In this document: positions 1 to 5,905 of the stretch, one piece after another
How positions within the stretch are numbered: position 1 is the first letter of the stretch
How the letters are laid out: every line of letters starts with the position of its first letter
Source: Pseudomonadales bacterium
GTDB lineage: Bacteria > Pseudomonadota > Gammaproteobacteria > Pseudomonadales > UBA7239
Direction: 5' to 3'
DNA: 8,009 nucleotides
NCBI GenBank assembly: GCA_020443005.1
Contig: JAGRJA010000445.1
Location: 1 to 8,009 of the forward strand
Program-made: the position numbers and the translations under genes
The notes under the pieces: model-generated
The model's database searches: none
The model's input: only the letters and a program-made list of their open reading frames with translations
What the model was told of the DNA's origin: nothing

Positions 1-1
1 G

Positions 2-679
2 ACTGTAGAGGACATTATGATTCCCCGAAACGAGGTGGTAGGCATCAATCTCGATGATGACATCAACATTATTCTGAAAACACTCGGACGCAGCACCTTC
101 ACCCGAATGCCTGTTTACCGGGGAGATATCAATAACATGGTCGGTATTCTGCACATGAGAAATGTCACCCGATTCATGAAAAACGGGGAATTACCCACAG
201 ACACCCAGTGCATTATCGATAACATGCGTTCGCCCTATTTCATTCCCGAAAGCACACCCCTGAATGTTCAGCTATGGAACTTTCAGAAAGAGAAGCGACG
301 CATCGGCATAGTTGTTGATGAATACGGCGATGTTCAGGGGCTGATCACACTGGAGGATCTACTCGAAGAGATTGTCGGAGAATTCACCACCAATATTAGC
401 GATATCTCCGATGACATCTACCACCAACAGGACGGCTCCATTATTATTGATTGCAGTGCAACTATTCGCGACATTAACAAACAACTGCACTGGCAGTTAA
501 ATACAGAAGGACCAAAAACACTTAACGGCCTGATAACGGAGCACCTTGGAAAAATCCCCTCAAACAATGTCTGCTTCAGCCTTGGCAACTATCGTTTTGA
601 AACAACTGAAATCATGGACAACCGCATAAAAACAGTTAAAGCCCACGAAGCACAACCATCCACAACAAAAATAAAATAA
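2..679 (+). CDS. yfjD: CorB/YfjD-type CBS-domain protein (HlyC/CorC family), C-terminal half, 5'-truncated by window edge
   Basis: The reading frame is open from the first full codon of the window (TVEDIMIPRNEV), so the ATG at 17 is internal and the gene starts upstream. The visible 225 residues hold a CBS pair, with a first repeat from about residue 1 to 60 (PRNEVVGIN, MPVYRGDINNMVGIL) and a second from about 75 to 135 (FIPESTPLNVQLWNF, GIVVDEYGDVQGLITLEDLL EEIVGEF). The transporter-associated CorC_HlyC domain follows at about 145-215 (DGSIIIDCSATIRDINK, then NGLI). These motifs resemble E. coli YfjD/CorB more than CorC/YbeX. Full-length family members are about 420 residues with an N-terminal DUF21/CNNM membrane domain, so roughly half the protein is missing here. 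The family is linked to Mg2+ (and Co2+) homeostasis at the inner membrane, with CBS domains binding Mg-ATP. The frame ends in TAA and converges on marC. Confidence 0.93.
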   Translation, partial: TVEDIMIPRNEVVGINLDDDINIILKTLGRSTFTRMPVYRGDINNMVGILHMRNVTRFMKNGELPTDTQCIIDNMRSPYFIPESTPLNVQLWNFQKEKRRIGIVVDEYGDVQGLITLEDLLEEIVGEFTTNISDISDDIYHQQDGSIIIDCSATIRDINKQLHWQLNTEGPKTLNGLITEHLGKIPSNNVCFSLGNYRFETTEIMDNRIKTVKAHEAQPSTTKIK

Positions 680-724
680 GTGAAAAACGCTCTTACCCAC
701 CGGTTTTGAAACACCCGATCAGAA

Positions 725-738
725 AACGCTGCTGCGTT
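725..738 (-). terminator. Possible weak terminator hairpin downstream of marC
   Basis: Read on the minus strand, AACGC-AGCA-GCGTT forms a 5-bp stem with a 4-base loop and is followed directly by TTCT, so four Ts run out of the stem base. It lies 22 bases past the marC stop. The stem is short and the T tract is poor, so this is only a candidate. No better terminator is visible in the 81-bp gap between the two convergent genes. Confidence 0.25.
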
Positions 739-760
739 ACCACACAGTCAAGAAACCTGA

Positions 761-1363
761 TTATTTCAATAAAATTTCTACACCACGCACAATCATTTCT
801 ATCGCATAGGTGCCAGTAAATAGTGCCACGACCCTGCCAACAACTTCCACATACCGATTCAACAGTCGCTCATTTCTGCTTTTCAGGGGATCGTGCACCA
901 ACTTGAAAACCACAATAGAAGCAAAGGAAGCCATTAGTGCCAGCGCAATAGCCATCATGGCCATACCTGTCTGCTGCGTCGAGCCAATAAGCACACTGGC
1001 ACTTAATGTGCCTGGCGCGATCATGAAAGGCATGGCAACAGAACCGGCGAGATGTTCTGCGCCTCCACGCGTATCCACCATCACTCCTTTACCCGTAAAT
1101 ATGGCATTCACGCCAATCAACAGAAAAATAATGCCTCCAAAAATCAGAAAAGATGCAAATCGCACATTGAAGACACTTTCAAATACACTCTCTCCTGCAA
1201 TCGCAAAAATCATAAAAGCAACACCACTGATGTAATGCGCTCTTAGCATGACTTTCATAAATTCCTTGAAAGTGAGACATTTAATTAAATCAATTAAATA
1301 AATGCTCATTAGAAAAGGATTAAGCAACACAAAGAGAATCGAAGCTGCCCTGAGTAGTTCCAT
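761..1363 (-). CDS. marC: MarC-family (UPF0056) integral inner-membrane protein
   Basis: This 200-residue protein has the usual length and six hydrophobic segments of the MarC family (about residues 4-24, 41-59, 68-90, 104-127, 131-155, 174-196). Family hallmarks are the first-helix LLNPF motif (residues 13-17) and the conserved MPFMIAPGTL loop (111-120), matching the P-x-x-x-x-P-G-x pattern of the second half. I chose the ATG at 1363 because AAGGAA lies about 5 bases upstream and the membrane domain begins at once. A longer frame reaching 1525 would add an unrelated 54-residue tail overlapping ectR. The function of MarC proteins is unknown; the name comes from the mar locus, but a role in antibiotic resistance was not upheld. 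It lies 73 bp after ectR on the same strand with no clear promoter or terminator between them, so co-transcription with ectR is likely (inference). Confidence 0.88.
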   Translation of the reverse strand: MELLRAASILFVLLNPFLMSIYLIDLIKCLTFKEFMKVMLRAHYISGVAFMIFAIAGESVFESVFNVRFASFLIFGGIIFLLIGVNAIFTGKGVMVDTRGGAEHLAGSVAMPFMIAPGTLSASVLIGSTQQTGMAMMAIALALMASFASIVVFKLVHDPLKSRNERLLNRYVEVVGRVVALFTGTYAIEMIVRGVEILLK

Positions 1364-1395
1364 ACAAATTCCTTGGTTAACTATCTGAATCTTCG

Positions 1396-1420
1396 CAGGA
1401 ATCACCAAACCCTGATTCTG
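1396..1420 (-). repeat. Imperfect inverted repeat between ectR and marC
   Basis: GAATCA and TGATTC face each other across an 8-base loop. The stem extends by two more pairs past a one-base bulge. It lies in the 73-bp ectR-marC gap and has no T tract, so it is not an intrinsic terminator. It may be an mRNA processing or attenuation structure, or chance. Related TGAATC/GATTC words recur nearby. Confidence 0.3.
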
Positions 1421-1436
1421 AATTTGCAAACAGGAT

Positions 1437-1940
1437 TCAATCGATAAAAGACGGTGTACTCTCTTCTTCGCCCCTGTCAAGCTCACCGACATCGAGAACG
1501 GGTGACGCATCCAAATGCTGCGCATCCATCATCTGTGCAACTCGTTGTAATGATGAGATAATTTGCGTCTTCTCCCAATCCTGCAGGTTCTGGAATTGCC
1601 GGATAAAACTTTCTTGAAGTGGCTGGGGTGAGCCTTTTATCGCATCCAGCCCCGCATCTGTCAGTGAAACCATAACCTTCCGTTTATCGTTTTCTGACCT
1701 CTCTCGATTGATATAACCTTTATTTTCCAAACGATCCAGAATCGTGGTAAGTGTCGCCTGACTAACACTCACCCTTTTTGCCAGTGCACTGCCGGTTGTC
1801 CGGCTTTCATTACGAATTGTTTGCATTACCAGCAATTGTGGCGCAGTGAGGCCACTGCTTTTCATCAGGTGTCTTGAAAAAATATCGGTGGCCCGAATGA
1901 CACGCCGTAATGCAATCAACACTTCATCAATCGGGTTCAT
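1437..1940 (-). CDS. ectR: EctR-like MarR-family transcriptional regulator of the ectoine operon
   Basis: This 167-residue protein has a standard MarR winged helix-turn-helix. The N-terminal dimerisation helix is at about 5-28, the HTH at about 47-76 with recognition helix SVSQATLTTILDRLENKGYI, the wing at 80-92 carrying the D-K-R signature (residues 85-87), and the C-terminal dimer helices at about 105-140. An acidic, Ser/Pro-containing tail follows (about 144-167, with GEEE). The start at 1940 (MNPIDEVLIALRR) gives a typical MarR N-terminus, with GGAG about 12 bases upstream; a GTG at 1985 in the same frame would add 15 atypical residues and has no better ribosome site. The gene is divergent from ectABC, the arrangement known for EctR, which represses ectABC in methylotrophs and other halophiles. 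Repression of ectABC and autoregulation are inferred from position and from the half-site array between the genes. The inducing signal is unknown. Confidence 0.88.
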   Translation of the reverse strand: MNPIDEVLIALRRVIRATDIFSRHLMKSSGLTAPQLLVMQTIRNESRTTGSALAKRVSVSQATLTTILDRLENKGYINRERSENDKRKVMVSLTDAGLDAIKGSPQPLQESFIRQFQNLQDWEKTQIISSLQRVAQMMDAQHLDASPVLDVGELDRGEEESTPSFID

Positions 1941-2019
1941 GAGACTCGCTTTCTCCAAAGTGATCGGGACTGCATAGACTATCACTCACAGGTTTGACCT
2001 CAAAATAATAATCAGACAC

Positions 2020-2060
2020 CTAATAATATTTAATTAGTACTCTAATCATATTAGTGTTAG
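2020..2060. promoter_or_regulatory. Putative EctR operator: four alternating CTAAT/ATTAG half-sites
   Basis: The AT-rich divergent region holds CTAAT at 2020-2024, ATTAG at 2033-2037, CTAAT at 2042-2046 and ATTAG at 2050-2054, followed by a partial GTTAG at 2056-2060. Neighbouring half-sites form inverted repeats with spacers of 8, 4 and 3 bases; the last (CTAATCATATTAG) is a 13-bp near-palindrome and the middle one is ATTAG-TACT-CTAAT. MarR dimers bind such palindromes. The middle element resembles in style the EctR1 site I recall from Methylomicrobium (TATTTAGT-GT-ACTATATA), but this is from memory. Its place between ectR and ectA suggests shared control of both directions. Confidence 0.55.
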
Positions 2061-2083
2061 AATAACGGCGTTTATTCGATAAT
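2056..2083 (+). promoter_or_regulatory. Candidate ectA promoter P1 overlapping the half-site array
   Basis: GATAAT at 2078-2083 matches five of six positions of the sigma-70 -10 consensus. The -35 position (GTTAGA at 2056-2061, 16-base spacer) matches only three of six and lies on the end of the half-site array. If used, the weak -35 and the overlap would suit a repressed, osmotically induced promoter. The 5' leader would be about 80-85 bases. Confidence 0.3.
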
Positions 2084-2099
2084 CAAGCATGAATTAATT

Positions 2100-2129
2100 T
2101 TGGCATCCAAACAAAATCGCTTTTATGAC
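2100..2129 (+). promoter_or_regulatory. Candidate ectA promoter P2
   Basis: TTGGCA at 2100-2105 (five of six to the -35 consensus) is followed after 18 bases by TATGAC at 2124-2129 (four of six to -10), giving a leader of about 38 bases. The -35 sits inside a perfect inverted repeat TTTGG-CAT-CCAAA (2099-2111), which could be a second regulator site. Both promoter calls come from inspection only. Confidence 0.33.
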
Positions 2130-2173
2130 TAAACATATTTCCCCAACAAAACACACTTAATCACGAGGATAAA

Positions 2174-2719
2174 ATGAATTTTTCTGCCGGCAGCCCCGCT
2201 ACCGACAATCAGCCGCTATATTATGTAGAACCCACAGGCGAACAGGGCCATCAGGTTACCTCCCTGATCAAAAGATGCCCCCCGCTCGACACAAACTCTG
2301 CCTACTGCAATCTCCTTCAGTGTCATCACTTTTCATCCACCAGCTGTGCAGTAATCACGGCAAGGAATGAGCTCGTTGGATTTGTTTCCGGATACCTTAT
2401 TCCGGACAAAGAACCTGACACTTTATTCATTTGGCAAGTTGCTGTGGATACATCAATCAGAGGTCAAGGTATCGGGCAAAAAATGATCCTGAATATTCTG
2501 TCCCGGAAAATTTGTCGCCATACCAGGTTTTTGGAAACGACCGTTACTGAGGCCAATACAGCTTCTGAAGCACTGTTTTCAAAATTGGCATCAACTTTGC
2601 GGTCACCCGAGATAGAAAAATCGATGCTCTTTGACAAACAAAAACACTTTCTCGGCTTACACGACTCCGAGGTTCTTTATCGCATTGGCCCCTTCAGTCA
2701 ACCAACATCAACCCTATAA
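2174..2719 (+). CDS. ectA: L-2,4-diaminobutyrate N-gamma-acetyltransferase EctA
   Basis: EctA transfers acetyl from acetyl-CoA to the gamma-amino group of L-2,4-diaminobutyrate, the second step of cytoplasmic ectoine synthesis. The 181-residue protein is a single GNAT domain of usual family length. Diagnostic features are the substrate-site motif PPLDTNSAYCNLLQ (36-49), strand IWQVAVD (86-92), the acetyl-CoA pyrophosphate loop RGQGIG (96-101), and the ETTVTEANTASEALF segment (121-135). The C-terminus carries the typical FDKQKHF...HDSEVLYRIG (153-172). The ATG has a GAGG five bases upstream. It is the first gene of ectABC, and the AT-rich leader and the divergent EctR-like gene point to regulated expression. 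No key residue is missing. Confidence 0.96.
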   Translation: MNFSAGSPATDNQPLYYVEPTGEQGHQVTSLIKRCPPLDTNSAYCNLLQCHHFSSTSCAVITARNELVGFVSGYLIPDKEPDTLFIWQVAVDTSIRGQGIGQKMILNILSRKICRHTRFLETTVTEANTASEALFSKLASTLRSPEIEKSMLFDKQKHFLGLHDSEVLYRIGPFSQPTSTL

Positions 2720-2721
2720 GG
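2717..2721 (+). promoter_or_regulatory. Ribosome binding site of ectB overlapping the ectA stop
   Basis: TAAGG combines the TAA stop of ectA with the AAGG site for ectB, seven bases before its ATG. This suggests translational coupling of the two genes. Confidence 0.6.
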
Positions 2722-2728
2722 TAGCACG

Positions 2729-4063
2729 ATGAAAATTTTTGAAGAGATTGAGTCCGAGGTACAAAGTTACGCCCGTTCTTTCCCCCGTATCTTTAATAAA
2801 GCCCAAGGTGAATACCTTTTTGACACCGATGGAAAGCAATATCTTGACTTTTTGGCCGGTGCCGGAACATTAAATTACGGGCACAACCACCCTGTATTCA
2901 AGAAAGCCCTGATCGACTATATTCAAGCGGATGGTATTACTCACGGTTTGGATTTGCACACAAAGGCGAAGGGTGAATTTCTGGAAACCTTTAATGAGAA
3001 AATCCTCAAACCTCGCGGTTATGAATACATTGTGCAGTTTACTGGCCCGACGGGAGCGAACTCTGTAGAAGCTGCAATGAAAATTGCACGCAATGTCACG
3101 GGCCAACAAAACATCGTGACCTTTACCAATGGCTTTCATGGCGTTACCCTCGGCGCGCTGGCAGCAACCGGCAACTCACACCACAGAAATGCGGCAGGTG
3201 TCAGTCTATGCGGCATTCACCGGATGCCGTTTGACGGCTATCTTGGTAAAGGCATCGACACCACCGAATATCTTCACAAGGTTTTAAGTGACTCCAGCAG
3301 TGGAATCAACTCTCCTGCGGCCGTCATTGTTGAAACCATCCAGGGGGAAGGAGGAATCAATGTTGCCAGTATTGAATGGTTAAGAAACCTGCAAAAAATC
3401 TGCAAAAAGCACAACATGCTGCTTATCGTTGATGATATTCAGGCGGGTTGCGGTCGTACAGGAACATTTTTCAGTTTTGAAGAAGCGGGTATCTACCCCG
3501 ATATCGTCACTCTTTCCAAATCCCTGAGTGGCTATGGTTTACCCTTCGCGGTTGTTTTAATGAAGCCGGAACTCGACCAGTGGAAGCCCGGGGAACATAA
3601 CGGAACTTTCAGAGGTAACAATCTGGCATTTGTCACAGCTAAAGCTGCCATCGATCACTACTGGTCTGATGACAACTTTGGCAATGAAGTCAAACGAAAA
3701 GGAAAAATCATATCCGATCGCTTTGAAAGAATCATAAACACTTATGGTGACGGTAGCTTTTCAGTAAAGGGCCGCGGCATGTTTCAAGGAATAAACTGCA
3801 TCAACGGGGAGTTTGCGGGCAGAATCACCAAAAAAGCATTCCAGAAAAACCTGATAATCGAGACCAGTGGAGCTGACGACCAGGTTATCAAACTCCTTTG
3901 CCCCTTAATCATCTCTGAACAAAACCTGATCTCAGGCCTGGATATTATTGAGGCCTCAATCAAGGAAGTCTGCAATGAAACCACCTCTCTCCCCGAGGAA
4001 GAATCTTTCTTCAGGGACACTAATAATGTTGTAACACTGTTGCGTTCCCTGAAGCAGCGCTGA
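2729..4063 (+). CDS. ectB: L-2,4-diaminobutyrate--2-oxoglutarate aminotransferase EctB
   Basis: EctB is a PLP-dependent class III aminotransferase that makes L-2,4-diaminobutyrate from aspartate beta-semialdehyde with glutamate as amino donor, the first committed step to ectoine. The 444 residues contain the phosphate-binding TGPTGAN (105-111), the stacking region NGFHGVTLGALAATGN (134-149), IQGEGGIN (204-211), the PLP-nitrogen Asp in VDDIQAGCGRTG (D235) and the Schiff-base lysine K264 in LSKSLSGYGLPF. GTFRGNN (292-298) is the usual second phosphate contact. Family members are usually about 420-430 residues; here about 20 extra residues after SLPEEE (starting FFRDTNNVV) lengthen the C-terminus. 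It sits between ectA and ectC with 9-bp gaps and is surely co-transcribed. Confidence 0.96.
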   Translation: MKIFEEIESEVQSYARSFPRIFNKAQGEYLFDTDGKQYLDFLAGAGTLNYGHNHPVFKKALIDYIQADGITHGLDLHTKAKGEFLETFNEKILKPRGYEYIVQFTGPTGANSVEAAMKIARNVTGQQNIVTFTNGFHGVTLGALAATGNSHHRNAAGVSLCGIHRMPFDGYLGKGIDTTEYLHKVLSDSSSGINSPAAVIVETIQGEGGINVASIEWLRNLQKICKKHNMLLIVDDIQAGCGRTGTFFSFEEAGIYPDIVTLSKSLSGYGLPFAVVLMKPELDQWKPGEHNGTFRGNNLAFVTAKAAIDHYWSDDNFGNEVKRKGKIISDRFERIINTYGDGSFSVKGRGMFQGINCINGEFAGRITKKAFQKNLIIETSGADDQVIKLLCPLIISEQNLISGLDIIEASIKEVCNETTSLPEEESFFRDTNNVVTLLRSLKQR

Positions 4064-4065
4064 GG
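4062..4065 (+). promoter_or_regulatory. Ribosome binding site of ectC overlapping the ectB stop
   Basis: GAGG shares its first bases with the TGA stop of ectB and lies seven bases before the ectC ATG. This repeats the stop/Shine-Dalgarno overlap seen at ectA-ectB. Confidence 0.6.
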
Positions 4066-4072
4066 TACCCTT

Positions 4073-4465
4073 ATGATTGTGCGAACATTAAAGAAAGCGA
4101 TGAACAGCCCGAGAAAAGTCAGCAGCGATGGCTGGGAGAGTATTCGTTTATTGCTTAAAGACGATGGGATGGGGTTTTCGTTCCATATTACGACTATTTT
4201 CGAGGGAGCACATCTAAACATGCATTACCAGAATCATCTCGAATCGGTTTTTTGTTTATCCGGCAAGGGTGAGATAGTAGATCAGGCATCCGGGAAAACA
4301 CACAAGATTGAGCCAGGCGTACTTTATGCGCTCGACAAGAATGACAAACACACCCTGATCGCGAAATCGGAAATGATTATGGCCTGCGTTTTTAACCCGC
4401 CACTGAACGGCAGGGAGGTGCACAATAAGGAAGGGGCTTACGAACTGGAAACACCACCCGTATAG
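4073..4465 (+). CDS. ectC: L-ectoine synthase EctC
   Basis: EctC is a small cupin enzyme that removes water from N-gamma-acetyl-diaminobutyrate and closes the ring to give ectoine, using an iron cofactor. At 130 residues it has the usual length and keeps the numbering of characterised EctC proteins. The iron ligands appear as E57, Y85 and H93, and substrate-pocket residues W21, R25, T40, Y52, C105, F107 and E115 are all present. Other family signatures are GFSFHITTI (34-42), HYQNHLESVFCLSGKGE (51-67), LDKNDKHTL (87-95) and FNPPLNGREVHN (107-118). It ends the operon: the next gene lies 21 bp away on the opposite strand. There is no obvious terminator in that gap, and neither ectD nor a specialised aspartokinase gene follows. 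Confidence 0.97.
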   Translation: MIVRTLKKAMNSPRKVSSDGWESIRLLLKDDGMGFSFHITTIFEGAHLNMHYQNHLESVFCLSGKGEIVDQASGKTHKIEPGVLYALDKNDKHTLIAKSEMIMACVFNPPLNGREVHNKEGAYELETPPV

Positions 4466-4486
4466 TCGGGACCGCTGGCTTCTCTC

Positions 4487-5011
4487 TCAAACATGCTTGC
4501 GCAACTCCCTGTGATACAACCTGAGGTTATTGACATAGGTCAGGGATGCCTTTTCCAATGCGCCTTTTTCGTCTGTATCGAGCTCGCGACGAATCTTGCC
4601 GGGTGAGCCCAGCACCATAGAACCATCCGGGATGACCATATTCTCTGTCACCAGTGCATTCGCCCCAATAATACAATGTCGACCTATTCTTGCACCGTTT
4701 AGCACAACGGCATTTATGCCAATCAAGCTGTAATCACCAATACTGCAACCATGCACCATCGCCTTATGTCCGATGGTGACATTATCACCAATAACAAGTG
4801 GATAGCCGGGATCGACATGTAAAACAGCACCATCCTGCACATTACTTTGTGTGCCAATGGTTATCGATTCATGTTCTGCCCGCAAAACCGCGTTAAACCA
4901 GATGCTGCTGAGATTACCCAGTTGTACGGCGCCAACCACCGAGGCTGTTTCAGCAATAAAATGTTCTTCACCCAATAGGGTCAACTGCTTGTCACCCAGA
5001 CTAAAAATCAT
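4487..5011 (-). CDS. Gamma-class carbonic-anhydrase-like left-handed beta-helix protein (YrdA/PaaY type)
   Basis: This 174-residue protein is built of hexapeptide repeats (IGTQSNVQDG, IGDNVTIGHKAMV, IGDYSLIGINAVV, IGRHCIIGANALV) that fold as a left-handed beta-helix trimer. The three metal-binding histidines of the gamma class are visible as H65 (GAVLHVD), H82 (IGHKAMV) and H87 (MVHGCSIG). The C-terminal helix (about 147-174) is also typical. The usual RGD at the active site reads RAE (44-46). ATG at 5011 is preferred because GAGG lies six bases upstream; a GTG just before it, at 5014, would be only three bases from that site. It follows the NudL-like gene after 17 bp on the same strand, so they form a likely operon. 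True carbonic anhydrase activity is not assured; many relatives are uncharacterised or assist other enzymes. Confidence 0.9.
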   Translation of the reverse strand: MIFSLGDKQLTLLGEEHFIAETASVVGAVQLGNLSSIWFNAVLRAEHESITIGTQSNVQDGAVLHVDPGYPLVIGDNVTIGHKAMVHGCSIGDYSLIGINAVVLNGARIGRHCIIGANALVTENMVIPDGSMVLGSPGKIRRELDTDEKGALEKASLTYVNNLRLYHRELRKHV

Positions 5012-5028
5012 CACCTACCTCGAATCTG

Positions 5029-5694
5029 TTAATCCGCAATCTCGCTGGCCTGCCAGTTGGTATAATCGAAACCCGGCTCAACCCGTTCGGCAAGTTGCTC
5101 CATTCCCGTCTTGATATCCATACCCAAAACCCGGTTGAGCATGGTCACCAGGATAACAGCCGTTACGCCCCAGATTTCATAACCCTGATAATGCCAGCAA
5201 GGTACGGCCACTTCATGGCCGTCAATTCGCCCCCTGTCCGTTCTGACACGCTCATCTCTCAAAAAAAATGAAAGCGGCACCTGAAAAATAGCATCCAGCT
5301 CTTCCGGATTGGGCGTCAAGGGAACACCCGGCTCCACCAAACCAAGCACCGGCGTTACTTTCACCCCGAATCGGGTAATCATCGCATCCAGCGTACCAAG
5401 AACCTGTACCTTATTTGAGGGAAGAGCAATTTCCTCATGGCTTTCACGCAAGGCTGTTTCAATGATACTGGTATCTGTGTCATCTTTTTTTCCACCGGGA
5501 AACGCGACTTCTCCACGATGACTGGAAAGGGTTTCAGCGCGTTTGGTTAAAATGATATGGGGTTCCTGAGCAAAAAAAGTTACCGGTATCAATACGCCGG
5601 CTTCGTGACGATAATCCACAGCCTGCCAACGGTCGAGTGGCTCATACGCGGCAATACCCTGCTTCAAACGATCCAGTAATGCTGAACCTGTCAT
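5029..5694 (-). CDS. nudL: Nudix CoA pyrophosphatase (NudL/YeaB-like)
   Basis: The 221-residue protein has the two signatures of the CoA-pyrophosphatase branch of Nudix hydrolases: the UPF0035 motif ILTKRAETLSSHRGEVAFPG (48-67) and the Nudix box from GGKKDDTD to TALRESHEEIAL (67-91) with catalytic RESHEE at 83-88. Family enzymes split CoA and CoA esters into 3',5'-ADP and 4'-phosphopantetheine and need Mg2+ or Mn2+. The rest (VKVTPVLGLVEP, PEELDAIFQVPL, WGVTAVIL) also fits NudL. It is somewhat longer than E. coli NudL (about 190 residues), mainly at the termini. The ATG has a strong AAAGGGGGG tract just upstream. It is the first gene of a pair with the gamma-carbonic-anhydrase-like gene. Exact substrate is inferred from family only. 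Confidence 0.9.
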   Translation of the reverse strand: MTGSALLDRLKQGIAAYEPLDRWQAVDYRHEAGVLIPVTFFAQEPHIILTKRAETLSSHRGEVAFPGGKKDDTDTSIIETALRESHEEIALPSNKVQVLGTLDAMITRFGVKVTPVLGLVEPGVPLTPNPEELDAIFQVPLSFFLRDERVRTDRGRIDGHEVAVPCWHYQGYEIWGVTAVILVTMLNRVLGMDIKTGMEQLAERVEPGFDYTNWQASEIAD

Positions 5695-5730
5695 CGCCCC
5701 CCCTTTATCCGGATTAAGCTATTGTAAATT

Positions 5731-5752
5731 CCGGTTCTTGTCGGCAAACCGG
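5731..5752. repeat. Inverted repeat CCGGTT/AACCGG upstream of nudL
   Basis: Six-base perfect arms lie 10 bases apart and extend imperfectly to TTCCGGTT/AACCGGGAA. The element is about 37-58 bp before the nudL start, so it would fold in its leader or act as an operator. There is no T tract. Confidence 0.35.
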
Positions 5753-5759
5753 GAAATAC

Positions 5760-5779
5760 TGCGCCATTTCACAGGCGCA
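5760..5779. repeat. Inverted repeat TGCGCC/GGCGCA between the divergent Nudix genes
   Basis: Six-base perfect GC-rich arms flank the 8-base loop ATTTCACA. On the plus strand the hairpin is followed by an A run; on the minus strand the T run comes before the stem. It is therefore not a normal intrinsic terminator in either direction. Confidence 0.35.
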
Positions 5780-5830
5780 AAAAACAGTTTGAACGGTTAT
5801 TATGCACATTAAAAGAAGCAATCTCTATCA

Positions 5831-5849
5831 GACTGTTTGCAAAACAGTC
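5831..5849. promoter_or_regulatory. Perfect 19-bp palindrome, possible operator, upstream of the zinc-ribbon Nudix gene
   Basis: GACTGTTT and AAACAGTC are perfect 8-base arms around the 3-base centre GCA. It lies 57 bp before the downstream gene start, a position that fits a dimeric repressor or activator site. A second exact palindrome, CTTGATCAAG (5865-5874), sits 15 bp further on. I cannot name the regulator. Confidence 0.45.
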
Positions 5850-5905
5850 AAAGAGCCTGATTCACTTGATCAAGACCAGACAACCGGATTCTGAACCGTT
5901 TAATT

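Noticed and set aside
741..762. Similarity of ACAGTCA-GA-CCTGATT here to bases 5841-5862, possibly a dispersed repeat
   Set aside because: About 17 of 22 positions match, but only one pair is seen and the flanks do not align, so chance is likely.
810..1235. Open frame of 141 codons on the plus strand opposite marC
   Set aside because: It is antisense to a clear membrane protein family member, its translation shows no family motif, and no ribosome site precedes it.
1364..1525. N-terminal extension of marC to 1525
   Set aside because: The extra 54 residues are not membrane-like, overlap ectR coding sequence, and the ATG at 1363 has a good ribosome site.
4466..4486. Terminator between convergent ectC and the gamma-CA-like gene
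   Set aside because: The 21-bp gap has no stable hairpin with a T tract; termination, if any, must occur inside the opposite gene or by another mechanism.
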